NCBI GenBank assembly: GCA_012032135.1
Contig: JAAURS010000003.1
Location: forward strand, 1 to 36,648
Source of the DNA: Acaryochloridaceae cyanobacterium RU_4_10
GTDB lineage: Bacteria > Cyanobacteriota > Cyanobacteriia > Thermosynechococcales > Thermosynechococcaceae
DNA: 36,648 nucleotides
Direction of reading: 5' to 3'
Shown here: positions 20,485 through 31,108 of the stretch, in pieces
Layout: every line of letters starts with the position of its first letter
Numbering within the stretch: the first letter of the stretch is position 1
Translations under genes and position numbers: made by a program
The notes under the pieces: generated by a model
What the model was told of the DNA's origin: nothing
The model's database searches: none
What the model saw: only the letters and a program-made list of their open reading frames with translations

Positions 20485-21531
20485 ATGAAGGCGCGATCGC
20501 TTCTAGGCTGTAGTTTAATTTTTCTTTTGACAAGCACGTTGGCCGTTAGTTGCAGCAATCCGGCCAGCAACCTCAAAACTAGTACGGGAGATTCCACAGC
20601 TTCCCCCGCTGCCGGACAGGTCCGCCTGGGATTTAGTGCGTGGCCGGGCTGGTTTCCTTGGCAAGTGGCCCAAGAAGGTGGCGTATTTCAGAAAGCAAAT
20701 CTTCCCGTAGACCTGAAATGGTTTGATGGCTACACAGAATCCATTAGTGCTTTGACCAGCGGACAAATTGACGCCAATAGTCAAACTTTAGGAGATACGC
20801 TGAGTTCCGCAACAGGCGGAGCGGATGCTGTCATTGTATTGGTGAACGATAACTCGACCGGTAACGATAAAGTCATCGTCCGAGAAGGGATTAATTCGAT
20901 CGCAGACCTTAAGGGCAAGAAAGTAGCTGCCGAAGAAGGCACCGTCGATCACTTTTTGTTGCTACAAGGACTTAAAAAAGCAGGATTATCTCCCAAAGAT
21001 ATTAAGTTTGTACCCTTAGAAACGGGGAAAGCCGCTACTGCCTTTGTGGGTGGACAGGTGGATGCCGTTGCGGTGTTTGCACCCTTTACCACTCAAGCCT
21101 TAAAACTAAAGGGCAGCAAGGAACTCTTTAGCTCCAAAGCCTTTCCAGGCTCAATTTCTGACCACTTGGTGTTTAACCGAAAATTTGTAGACGCCAACCC
21201 TGAAAAAGTTCAGGCAATGGTGGACTCCTGGTTTGCAACGCTGGACTACATTAAGGCTAATCCAGATAAAGCCAATGAAATAATGGCCAAACGAGCTGGC
21301 GTGAGTGTTGAGGAATACAAGCAGTACGCCGATGGGACAAAAATCTTCACCGTTAACGAAAACCTCAAAGCTTTCCAACCCGGAAATAACATGACGTCCT
21401 TACCCTTTGCAGCCAAAGAGATGGGCAAGTTTTTGGTTGAGGCTGGCTTGACTAAAACTGCTCCAGATGCCAGTAAATTGTTCGACGATCGCTTTGTGAA
21501 GGCGTATGCCCAGAAAGCAAAGAAATCCTAA
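20485..21531 (+). CDS. NitT/TauT-type ABC transporter substrate-binding lipoprotein, probable guanidine importer
   Basis: 348 aa, lipobox LAVSC, NMT1/SsuA-like fold (GFSAWPGWFPWQVAQEGGVF; DLKGKKVAAEEGTVDHFLLLQGL). Confidence 0.88.
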   Translation: MKARSLLGCSLIFLLTSTLAVSCSNPASNLKTSTGDSTASPAAGQVRLGFSAWPGWFPWQVAQEGGVFQKANLPVDLKWFDGYTESISALTSGQIDANSQTLGDTLSSATGGADAVIVLVNDNSTGNDKVIVREGINSIADLKGKKVAAEEGTVDHFLLLQGLKKAGLSPKDIKFVPLETGKAATAFVGGQVDAVAVFAPFTTQALKLKGSKELFSSKAFPGSISDHLVFNRKFVDANPEKVQAMVDSWFATLDYIKANPDKANEIMAKRAGVSVEEYKQYADGTKIFTVNENLKAFQPGNNMTSLPFAAKEMGKFLVEAGLTKTAPDASKLFDDRFVKAYAQKAKKS

Positions 21532-21574
21532 ACGGATCGATCTCTGACACCATACATCGGGAGACCGTAGCGGC

Positions 21575-22423
21575 ATGAAGCAAGAAGATCCTGGCTCTAT
21601 CCGATCGCATCTTCAATCTAAGACCTTACGCCCTACGGTCTTTTGGCGTGTTGCGGAAGACATTCCGCCGCGACTCCGTACAGTTTTTAACGTTACCTCC
21701 ATTGCACTTCCTCTATTTTTGTGGTGGTTAGCCACCACCTTTGGGCAGTTCGATCCAAAATTTTTGCCTTCGCCCGCTCAAGTCCTGACGGCTTTTGGTC
21801 AACTATTGCAATCCGGTGCATTGTTGAAAGATACTGTGGCGAGTGTTTGGCGAGTGGGTGTCGGTTTTCTAGGGGCAACGTTGTTGTCCATCCCGATCGG
21901 GGTTTATGGATGCAGTTTTGCAAGTATTCGCGCGTTGCTAGAGCCACTCTTTGGTTTTATCCGTTACATGCCTGCTCCAGCCTTCATTCCGTTACTCATT
22001 TTGTACCTTGGAATTGAGGAAGAACCTAAAATTCTCCTCATTGTGATTGGAGTATTTTTCTTCAATGTCTTGATGGCAATGGATACGGTAAAGTTTGTCC
22101 CTAAAGACTTGATTGAATCTACCTTCATGTTAGGTGGCAATCGTCTCGCAACGCTACTGCAAGTCATTTTTCCCTATGTTTTACCGGGTCTGATTGATGC
22201 CTGCCGCATTAACCTTGCTGCTGCATGGCAGTTGGTCATTGTGGCTGAGTTGATTGCAGCAACGGAGGGTTTGGGACGCCATATTAGTGTCGCGGGTCGT
22301 TTTTTACGCACGGATGAAATTTTTGTCTACCTCATTATCATTGGTGTCATTGGAATGACGCTCGATCTCTCATTGCAATATCTCATGCGCGTCTCCTGTC
22401 GCTGGGCCGATCAAAAGCGCTAG
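21575..22423 (+). CDS. ABC transporter permease (SsuC/TauC-like)
   Basis: 282 aa membrane protein with EAA-like segment; follows the binding protein. Confidence 0.9.
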   Translation: MKQEDPGSIRSHLQSKTLRPTVFWRVAEDIPPRLRTVFNVTSIALPLFLWWLATTFGQFDPKFLPSPAQVLTAFGQLLQSGALLKDTVASVWRVGVGFLGATLLSIPIGVYGCSFASIRALLEPLFGFIRYMPAPAFIPLLILYLGIEEEPKILLIVIGVFFFNVLMAMDTVKFVPKDLIESTFMLGGNRLATLLQVIFPYVLPGLIDACRINLAAAWQLVIVAELIAATEGLGRHISVAGRFLRTDEIFVYLIIIGVIGMTLDLSLQYLMRVSCRWADQKR

Positions 22424-22479
22424 CAGAGCGATTTCGCATTCAATTATTTTTTAACCTATTTTTTCAGAGGTCTCTCCCC

Positions 22480-23250
22480 ATGTATTTACAAATGGTTGGT
22501 CTTAATAAGCATTTTGAGACCAAAAATGGTCCTTTGGTCGTCCTGAAGGACATCGATATGAATATCAAGCAAGGCGAATTTATTTGTGCCGTAGGTGCAT
22601 CGGGTTCGGGTAAATCAACGTTGTTGCGCCAAATTGCGGGATTGGATGCGCCCACTGCTGGAGAGGTCAGAATAGATGGTCAAACCGTTACAGGACCGGG
22701 ACCCGATCGCGGAATGGTGTTTCAGCATTACACGCTCTATCCCTGGATGTCCGTGCAGAAAAATACTGAATTTGGTCTCAAGTTACAAGGTGTCCCTAAG
22801 AAGATTCGGCGGGAGCAGGCAAACTATTACTTAAATGTGGTGGGCCTAACTCCCTTTGCTAAGGCGCTACCCAAACAACTTTCAGGGGGAATGAAACAAC
22901 GAGTTGCGATCGCTCGTGCTTTAGCTTCGGAGCCCAAGGTGTTGTTGATGGACGAACCCTTTGGCTCCTTGGATGTTCATACCAAAGAAGCCATGCATGA
23001 ATTTATGTTGGAGCTATGGCAGCGGACTCAGATCACCGTTTTTATGATTACCCATGATGTGGAAGAAGCTGTATTTTTGGCCAATCGGATCTATGCCTTG
23101 GGGTCTCGTCCGGGGACCGTCAGAAAAGAAATGGCGATCGACCTGCCCAACCGCAGCACTGCGGTTAAACGCCATTCCAGATTCCACGACTACCGCGACG
23201 AACTGATGGATCTGATGCGCCAACACGGTCGGGAAGCCCTCGCCGTTTAG
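22480..23250 (+). CDS. ABC transporter ATP-binding protein (SsuB/TauB-like)
   Basis: Walker A GASGSGKST, signature LSGGMKQR, Walker B VLLMDEPFG. Confidence 0.94.
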   Translation: MYLQMVGLNKHFETKNGPLVVLKDIDMNIKQGEFICAVGASGSGKSTLLRQIAGLDAPTAGEVRIDGQTVTGPGPDRGMVFQHYTLYPWMSVQKNTEFGLKLQGVPKKIRREQANYYLNVVGLTPFAKALPKQLSGGMKQRVAIARALASEPKVLLMDEPFGSLDVHTKEAMHEFMLELWQRTQITVFMITHDVEEAVFLANRIYALGSRPGTVRKEMAIDLPNRSTAVKRHSRFHDYRDELMDLMRQHGREALAV

Positions 23251-23417
23251 CGAATATTCACACTTTGGATTGCAAACATTCGAGATGGGCAAGTTTCCCT
23301 TCAAACCGAAAAGGCGCAAAACTTTGAACCCAATTTTGGGCAAAGGTGGATATTGAAAGAGAATTTGTGTGAGCATCGTAGACAAACGTACAAGGGGACC
23401 TAGGTCAATCAACGCTC

Positions 23418-25251
23418 ATGTCCGATGCAACATTCTCTCCCACTGAACCCCAACAACGGCGATCTCCCCGTGCCAGTGATTGGCGTCTATTTCTCCGCAT
23501 TGTGCCCTATGCCAAGCCCTATGCACCCATTCTGTGGCTGTCCGCAGTGTTGCTGATTCCGTTGTCTGTTTGCAGCGCTGTCCAACCCATCTTAATTGGA
23601 CAGGCCATTTCCTTACTCCGCAACGAACCCACCACCTACAACTTTTTGCGATCCGCTGGGTTGACAACAGGCATCCTCTGGCTGAGCGGACTCCTGCTTG
23701 TCACTTTGGTCGTTCGGTTTGGCCTTCAGTCTTGGCAGGGCTACATGGTTTCTAAGGTGGGGCAAGAAATTACCGCAGATATCCGCAATGACCTGTTCCA
23801 TCATGTCTTGTCCCTGGCAACCAATTTTTCGATCGCACCCCTGTCGGTCGTTTGATTACTCGTTTGACTAGTGACGTTGAAGCCTTGGGTGATGTTTTTG
23901 CGCTGGGGTCTGTGGGCATTATTAGCGACCTGTTTTCGATCTTGGTGATTGTGGTGACCATGTTCACCATTCAATGGGATCTGGCGCTCTTGCTACTGAT
24001 GTTGTTGGTTCCCATTACAGCGTTGATTTTGTACTTTCAATACGAATACCGAAAAGCAAACTACAAAGCCCGCGATGAGCTGTCAGGGCTCAACTCAATG
24101 CTTCAAGAAAACTTGACAGGCATTGGCGTAGTACAGCTTTTCGGCGCGAAAAATTTAATAGCCAGATGTTTCGCGAGAACAATCAGCACTATGTCCGACA
24201 GGTTGACCGCACTATTTTCTTTGATTCGGCGGTGTCTGCAACCTTGGAATGGATTGGGTTCATTGCGATCGCAGGGGTGCTTTGGTTGGGTGGGACGCGG
24301 ATCCTTAACCAAAGTCTGACGTTTGGAACGCTGTCCACCTTTATTTTATTTGCCCAACGGTTATTTTTCCCGCTCCAGCAATTGGCTGAAAAGTTTACCT
24401 CCATTCAGTCTGGGTTTACCGCAGTAGAACGAATTAACGATCTATTGAGCCAACCCTTAGATATTCGCGATGCTAAAGTACCGCAATCGCTCCCACAATC
24501 TAATGATTCCCGTACGTTGGGAGAAGTGTCGTTTAAGGATGTTTGGTTTGCTTACAAGGGGGATGATTATGTTCTGAAAGGGTTAGATTTTACGATTCGT
24601 CCGGGAGAGAAAGTTGCGATCGTGGGTCCGACGGGCGCGGGTAAAAGCTCTATCATTCGGTTGCTTTGTCGCCTCTATGAGACTACTCGCGGTAGCATTA
24701 CGGTGGATGGCGTGGATGTGAAAGATGTCTCTCAAAATGAGTTGCGTCGGTACGTTGGTGTGATTTTGCAAGATGGTTTTTTATTTGCAGGCGATGTAAA
24801 AAGTAATATTGCCCTTGGCGAAAGCTACGACCTAGCGCAAATTCAGACTGCTGCGGAGCAAATGAATGTATCCGCGTTTATTGAAGATCTGCCTCAGGGG
24901 TACGATACCCTTCTGCGAGAACGGGGCACGAACCTATCCGCCGGACAAAAACAACTTCTAGCCTTTGCGCGATCGGCGATTCGCAACCCGCGTATTTTGG
25001 TTTTGGATGAGGCGACGGCCAATTTAGATGTGGGGACCGAAGTGTTAATTCAAGACGCTTTAGAGCGCTTGTTGGTGAACCGAACTGCCATTATCATTGC
25101 CCATCGACTTTCGACGATTCGCTATGTGGATCGGATTTTAGTCTTGCGCCAAGGTGAATTAGCAGAGTCCGGTTCCCACGAGGAATTAATGGATCTTAAT
25201 GGGGTTTACGCAAACCTTTACCGTTTGCAGATGATGGGGCAAGCGCTGTAG
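23418..25251 (+). CDS. ABC exporter, fused membrane and ATPase domains (MsbA-like), two frameshifts
   Basis: ORFs 23418-23855, 23852-24319 and 24166-25251 join; GPTGAGKSS, LSAGQKQL, ILVLDEATANLD; frame restored by adding one T near 23830 and one A near 24150. Confidence 0.88.
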
Positions 25252-25265
25252 GCTATATGGAAGTT

Positions 25266-25817
25266 TCACTCCATGCATCTTTCCCACCAAGGTTTCTCCA
25301 TGCTTGGAAATCGTCGAATGACTTCTGCCATTAATTCACTCACGACAGTATCAAGCGGGAGATCTCCATTAACAATCATTGCATTTTCTTCTGGAGGAAT
25401 AGGTTCAAATGCAGCCATTTGACTATTAAGCATTTCGGCCCTCATATAGTGTTTTGGTCTTGCTTCAAGTCTTTGCTTCAGCACTGATATGGGCACATCT
25501 AGCCACACTAATTGAACTCGTCCCAGAGAGGTGAGTTGCTTCCGGTAGGAGGCTTTTAGGGCAGAGCAAGTCATCACAGTCTCTCGGTTTTTACCTATAG
25601 CTTGTCGAATATCATTCTCTAGCTCCAATAGCCAAGGGAGACGATCTTCCGCTGCCAGAGGTTGCCGTGAATTCATTTTTTTAACATTCGAGAGTGGGTG
25701 TCGGCGATCGCCTTCTAGAAAATCACATTCTAGTTCCTTAGCGAAAAGTCTTCCAACAGAGGTCTTTCCAGAACCAGATACACCAATCACGACCCACACA
25801 ATGGGGCAGTTATTCAT
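25266..25817 (-). CDS. gntK: Gluconokinase
   Basis: VIGVSGSGKTSVGRLFAKEL, FLEGDRRHPLSNVKKM, VMTCSALKASYRKQL, HYMRAEMLNSQ. Confidence 0.92.
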   Translation of the reverse strand: MNNCPIVWVVIGVSGSGKTSVGRLFAKELECDFLEGDRRHPLSNVKKMNSRQPLAAEDRLPWLLELENDIRQAIGKNRETVMTCSALKASYRKQLTSLGRVQLVWLDVPISVLKQRLEARPKHYMRAEMLNSQMAAFEPIPPEENAMIVNGDLPLDTVVSELMAEVIRRFPSMEKPWWERCME

Positions 25818-26081
25818 TGTCTTTACTCCCAATTTTTTAATCAAAATAATGCAGATGGATTAATCCAATTAAATTATCCATACTGTTCTACTAATGTCGC
25901 TGCTTTGTTGAAAGACTTCAACAAGTGCTACTACTACATGTTTGCAACTTAAAATGAAAAAGTTAATCAGTTAAGAGCAAGACTTTTAGGACAGAGATTT
26001 AAACCCTGCCCTAAAAACCATCTGCATCAGAAGGCATGGGCTTCAAACCCAACTATTAGTAAGCTTAGAAAGATATCAAGA

Positions 26082-27098
26082 CTAATGCTGCTCGATATGT
26101 CCACCAAATTTTAAGCGCATAGCACTTAGAATTTTACCTGCGAATTCATCCTCGCCGCGCGAACTAAACCTCTGATAGAGGGCAGCACTTAGCACAGGTG
26201 CGGGAGTCCCTTGCTCGATCGCCGCAGCAATCGTCCAGCGTCCCTCGCCTGAGTCAGAGATGCGACCCGAAAAACCTTCTAGGTTTGGCTGTTCCAGTAG
26301 TGCGATCGCGGTTAAATCCAGCAGCCAAGAAGCAACCACGCTGCCCCGTCGCCAGACTTCAGCTATTGCTGGAAGATCGAAATCATACTGATAGTGTTCG
26401 GGGTCCCGCAGAGGTGAGGTTTCTGCGTTTGCATTCTGGCTCTGCTTGCCTATATTCGCATGATGCAGAATATTCATCCCTTCAGCATAGGCGGCCATTA
26501 ATCCATACTCAATGCCGTTGTGCACCATCTTGGTGAAATGGCCAGAACCGTTGGCACCGCAGTGTAAATAGCCTTCTTCAGCAGTGCTATTTATCTTGTC
26601 TCGTCCGGGGGTGCGGGAGATATTGCCCCGTCCAGGAGCCAGCGTTTTGAACAGAGGATCGAGGTATGTCACGACTTCTGTCTCCCCACCAATCATCAGA
26701 CAATAACCGCGCTCCAACCCCCAGACTCCGCCGCTAGTTCCGACATCAACGTAGTGAATTCCTTTTATGGCTAATTCTTTTGCCCGTCGAATATCGTCGA
26801 TATAATGAGAGTTCCCTCCATCTATGATGATATCTCCAGGTTTCAAAAGTTCGGTCAGTTGTTCGATCGCTTGTTCTGTAGGTTCTCCAGCAGGTAACAT
26901 GAGCCAGATAACACAAGGGTTTGTGAGTTTGTTAACTAGTTCGGCTAGATTGGAAGCTGCGATCGCTCCTTCTGCTGCTAGCTCTTGCACTTTTTCTGGA
27001 GAGCGATTGAATACGACACACTCATGTTCGTCGTGTCGGATCGAACGCCGTACGATGTTGGCTCCCATCCGTCCTAAACCGATGACTCCAAGTCTCAT
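26082..27098 (-). CDS. gnd: 6-phosphogluconate dehydrogenase (decarboxylating), short GntZ/YqeC-like type
   Basis: [72 protein letters not shown]. Confidence 0.93.
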   Translation of the reverse strand: MRLGVIGLGRMGANIVRRSIRHDEHECVVFNRSPEKVQELAAEGAIAASNLAELVNKLTNPCVIWLMLPAGEPTEQAIEQLTELLKPGDIIIDGGNSHYIDDIRRAKELAIKGIHYVDVGTSGGVWGLERGYCLMIGGETEVVTYLDPLFKTLAPGRGNISRTPGRDKINSTAEEGYLHCGANGSGHFTKMVHNGIEYGLMAAYAEGMNILHHANIGKQSQNANAETSPLRDPEHYQYDFDLPAIAEVWRRGSVVASWLLDLTAIALLEQPNLEGFSGRISDSGEGRWTIAAAIEQGTPAPVLSAALYQRFSSRGEDEFAGKILSAMRLKFGGHIEQH

Positions 27099-27213
27099 GA
27101 TTTTCTCCTTAATTCAATAGAATCATTTATGCTATTCCATTACTTCTGCATCAAAATAAGCTCATGAGGAACTTTTGTTTAAAAATTTCAATAGGTGAGT
27201 CCAAAGTCTGCAT

Positions 27214-27242
27214 GTCACTTAGACTGGTAGAGTCTAAGTGAC
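27214..27242. promoter_or_regulatory. Perfect palindrome in the divergent intergenic region, candidate operator
   Basis: GTCACTTAGACT-GGTAG-AGTCTAAGTGAC, 12-bp perfect arms; overlaps the GTG called as start at 27238. Confidence 0.6.
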
Positions 27243-27288
27243 AGAATTTACGATTGCCTTATCTACAAATTACCTATCTTTATCTCAA

Positions 27289-28835
27289 ATGAATCAGGAA
27301 GAATTTGACAACATCTTGAATACCTTGCCTCCCGATAGAAAAGAGGTTTTGCAGTTATTATTGCAAGGAGACAAAAACTCAGATATTGCTAAAAAGAGAG
27401 GTGTGACAACAGGAACTATTGGGACTCATACTTCCTTAGCTTATAGGGCATTTAGATGTACGAGGAGGGCAATTCATGACTCTCCTAGAGATAAATTAAT
27501 TACTTTGTTTTGCAACTTCAAAAGAGATTGGGTTGCTCCTCATCTTCGGAAGAATCTTGATTGTCCCAAATTAGATGAATACATTGACATAAAAAATACT
27601 ACTTCCAATAAATTCATCAAAGATGGGACCGAGTGTTTCAATCATCAAAATATAAAGAAGCGATCGACTGCTTCAAAGAAGCGATCGAAGCCGATCCTAC
27701 CGATCCGATTGCACAAATTTTTCTCAATAATGCTCGCGCTTACCTGCGGGGCTGTGACTGCTTGCTAGATAGACCTTTGAAGGTTGTGGTGGTTGTCTCC
27801 TATTCTCAGAATGTTTTCCACATAGATGCCACTCAAAATGTATTGAAAGGTGTGGCCGATGCTCAAGATAAATTTTATGAGGGCAATCGTAAAAGTGGAC
27901 GCTTGCTAGAGATAATTGTCGCCGACGATCGCAACCAACCAGAAGTTTCTAAAAAATTGGCTGAAATTTTCTCTAATGATGAAACTATTTTGGGAATCAT
28001 TGGGCATCACTCCTCTGAAGGAACCCAAGCAGCATTGTCAATTTACGAACAAAAACAACTTGCATTAATTTCCCCAAGCAGCACGAGTAGTAGATTGATA
28101 AGTAGAATCTTCTTCCGTACTGTTGGTTCTACAGAAGTAGTGGCCAATGTATATGCACGTTTTATTACGGAGAGTTTGAAATTAAATGAGATCGTCATTG
28201 TTTACCATGAAAAGAATGAATATAGCCAAACACTCAAGGATGATTTTGAAACCGCTTTTCATTTGCGAGGCGGGAAAATCATTCATTCAATCTCTCATAT
28301 AAACGATCTTTATCTAGATAGCAACGGATTAATAGAAGAGATTCGGAGAAGGACCAAATCTAAAGCTGTACTAGTGATGTCTAGTATTGAAACCAATTCA
28401 GTAGCCCTAGCTCTTGCTAGGGCAAATTCTAAACTCAATCCTCAAAGGCTGCAATTGTTGTTTTCTACATCATTGCCTGAAATGCCAACGGTAGAAATAG
28501 GAAAGGAAGCTGTCGAGGAAGTAGTTTTCATTAGTCCTTGTCTTACAGAAAATTCTGATTATACCGAGCAAGCTAGACAAAGATGGAAACAACAAAAACT
28601 AAACTGGCGCGTTGTTACTAGTCATGATGCTACTCAAGCCTTAATAGAAGCAATAAGATTCTCCAAGCAGCCGACGCGAAGGAAGGTCTTAACACATTTG
28701 GAGGAACTCGCTCAAACTTCGAGATTTGGACTGAATTGGTCAGCTTTAGATTGTCATTCTAGTCCTCAGAGAGGATATTGTATCGTTCAAATTTGCAACC
28801 ATAGGTTTGAAGAAATCCCCATTCCAGACGGATGA
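27289..28835 (+). CDS. HTH - TPR-like - periplasmic-binding-fold protein, one frameshift near 27638
   Basis: ORFs 27238-27768 and 27633-28835 join (DGTECFQSSKYKEAIDCFKEAIEADPTDPIAQIFLNNARAYLRG) by adding one T to TTT; LuxR-type HTH then type I periplasmic-binding fold, no signal peptide or TM segment seen. Confidence 0.75.
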
Positions 28836-28905
28836 ATTATCAAGATAAGCTGACTAGAAGTTCAAGGCTAAAAGGCGATCGCAGTTGTAAAAGTATTGGC
28901 ATTCA

Positions 28906-29565
28906 TTATTCTTGAAGAGGCTCGATGCATTGAACATCGTCCACCTTCACCCTATTCACTCTCGTACTGACTGGAAAAGCCTGCATTTGTTCATCTGGAA
29001 AGGGTTGTAGTAAGCCTGAAAGTTCGCGAGGTAGTTGAATGCTTGGGTCTAACCATCGTTCGCAATCATCAGGTTGCAGTATCACGGGCATTCGATCGTG
29101 AATGGTTTGCAACAAGGCATTTGCAGAAGTTGTCAGAATTGTGAAGGTTTCTAGATCGTTCCAGGTTTCCCACAATCCTGCGAAGGCAAACAGACCGCCT
29201 CCTATCATTGAAAAATAGAAAGGCTGTTTTGACCCATGCTGAACTTTTTGCCATTCGTAAAACCCATCGGCGGGTATGAGGCAACGGCGATACTTATAAG
29301 CGCTCCGAAACGAAGCCTTTTCTGCAACCGTCTCAGCACGAGCGTTGATAAAAGAAAACTTTGACGGATCTTTTGCCCAAGCAGGAATTAACCCCCAAAC
29401 CATGAGCCTGAATTCCCGTTCGCCCGAATCTCTGTCTTGCACGATCGCCCCCACAGGCTGTGAAGGGGCAATATTGTAACGAGGTGGAAAACTTGGCACC
29501 GCACTCAGACCGAAGGCTTTGGCAACACTGTCAGGCGATTGAGTAAGCGTAAAACGTCCGCACAT
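28906..29565 (-). CDS. SOS response-associated peptidase (SRAP/YedK/HMCES family)
   Basis: MCGRFTLTQ N-terminus, INARAET, CLIPADGFYEWQ, HDRMPVIL. Confidence 0.95.
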   Translation of the reverse strand: MCGRFTLTQSPDSVAKAFGLSAVPSFPPRYNIAPSQPVGAIVQDRDSGEREFRLMVWGLIPAWAKDPSKFSFINARAETVAEKASFRSAYKYRRCLIPADGFYEWQKVQHGSKQPFYFSMIGGGLFAFAGLWETWNDLETFTILTTSANALLQTIHDRMPVILQPDDCERWLDPSIQLPRELSGLLQPFPDEQMQAFPVSTRVNRVKVDDVQCIEPLQE

Positions 29566-29812
29566 GATTATTTAAAACAGGTTTTGTATGACATCTGCGA
29601 TTGACTTAAACTATCTACAGTTTAGCGTCAGATTTCAGCTAATGTTGGGGTGTTTAATGGGGACAGGTTCGTTGGCTTGGCATCATTTTACGAAAGTGAC
29701 AAATTTTCGCAGAAACCGTCTGTTTGGTTCGGTTCCTCTCACTGTCAGCCCTTCATTGTATTTCGCTACCTTAATATTACTGACGCAAAACTCTCCCAGA
29801 TAGGAGACCTCT

Positions 29813-30133
29813 ATGAACGACTCAACCGCTCAAACCCTAGGTTCTTTTAATAGTCCGTTTAGTACAAACCCTTTGGCACAGTACATTCAATCTCTTCCCC
29901 AAGAAGCGATTGCACAAATGCATCAGCCTGAAATAGATGCGGCCAAACTTATGGAAGGCAACATAATTGGATTACTAGGCGCGTTGCCAAGCCAGCATTT
30001 CGATGTAACAATCGCCACCAGTCGGGAAAGCTTGGGACAACTCCTTGCATCTGCAATGGTATATGGATATTTCCTGCATACTGCAGAACAACGGATGGCT
30101 TTAGAAAATGCATTTCCAGAGTCAACACCGTGA
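29813..30133 (+). CDS. DUF760 domain protein
   Basis: 106 aa; NPLAQYIQSLPQEAIAQM... GLLGALPSQHFDVTIATSRESLGQLLASAMVYGYFLHTAEQRMALE. Confidence 0.85.
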   Translation: MNDSTAQTLGSFNSPFSTNPLAQYIQSLPQEAIAQMHQPEIDAAKLMEGNIIGLLGALPSQHFDVTIATSRESLGQLLASAMVYGYFLHTAEQRMALENAFPESTP

Positions 30134-30201
30134 GGCTACGCAGACTTTGGTTGTTAAAGAATTCTCTTTTAACCCCAAGTTGTAGGATGTCACGGGGAAG
30201 A

Positions 30202-30267
30202 AGTAGTACAGCTAAGCGTTGTTAGCAAGGGTATCATTTTCTAACAATGCCTCAGCACTGTACTACT
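30202..30267. terminator. Long imperfect hairpin between convergent genes
   Basis: AGTAGTACAG (30202-30211)/CTGTACTACT (30258-30267) plus inner TTGTTAG/CTAACAA pairing. Confidence 0.6.
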
Positions 30268-31058
30268 GTTTTAGTTTGCGATGGAATGATTGGCAAAATA
30301 GGTCGTCCATCCTGAAACAAAATGAGCTGGTTGGGGGCGATCGCAGTCCACACTTCGTTATCCGTCAAAGGCAACGTTGCAATCACCGCTACTCGATCTT
30401 GCGGTGTTGTCAAACCCTGAAAATCAACCGTCACATCTTCATCAACCAAGTGAGCCTCAGCAAAAGGCGCTTGACGTACAATATAGTGCAGGTTGGTGCT
30501 GCAATGGGCAAAAAGATGAACTCCATCTGAAAGTAAGTAGTTGAATACCCCGTGAGCAGAAATTTGAGCAGTTATCTTCTGTAGGACTTCATAAAGCTGT
30601 TCCGCAGTGGGCATCCCATCAGGAAAAGCCGCGCGTAACGTTTCCAGGATGATGCAAAAAGCGCGTTCGCTGTCTGTATTGCCGACAGGTTTGTAGAGTC
30701 CTTCAATGGGGCCAGCAAAATCCTTGAGATCGCCATTGTGGGCAAACACCCAATAGCGCCCCCACAGTTCCCGCCGAAACGGATGGCAGTTTTCTAAAGA
30801 AATCTCCCCTTGGGTTGCTTTACGGATATGGGCGATTACATGCTTGGAGTGGATGGGATACTGCTTCACCAGTGCCGCCACAGGTGACGTGACCGAAGAC
30901 TTTTCATCAATATAGAGCCGGCATCCCAGCCCTTCAAAAAAAGCAATGCCCCAACCATCCTGATGGTCGTCTGTTTGGCCGCCCCTGGCACAAAAGCCCG
31001 TAAATGAGAAACAGATATCAGTGGGGACGTTGCAATTCATGCCTAAAAGTTGGCACAT
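30252..31058 (-). CDS. Class II glutamine amidotransferase (YafJ-like)
   Basis: MCQLLGMN Ntn start, DGWGIAFF, HIRKATQGE, FAHNGDL. Confidence 0.93.
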   Translation of the reverse strand: MCQLLGMNCNVPTDICFSFTGFCARGGQTDDHQDGWGIAFFEGLGCRLYIDEKSSVTSPVAALVKQYPIHSKHVIAHIRKATQGEISLENCHPFRRELWGRYWVFAHNGDLKDFAGPIEGLYKPVGNTDSERAFCIILETLRAAFPDGMPTAEQLYEVLQKITAQISAHGVFNYLLSDGVHLFAHCSTNLHYIVRQAPFAEAHLVDEDVTVDFQGLTTPQDRVAVIATLPLTDNEVWTAIAPNQLILFQDGRPILPIIPSQTKTVVQC

Positions 31059-31108
31059 GGTTTTTCAGATGAGTCTAATTCTTCACTCTCCGTAATCTAG
31101 CCTATGTC

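Noticed and set aside
30202-30267. GTTAG...CTAAC pairing as another attC
   Set aside because: Box order is inverted relative to attC (CTAAC should come first) and it sits between convergent core genes; better explained as a terminator.
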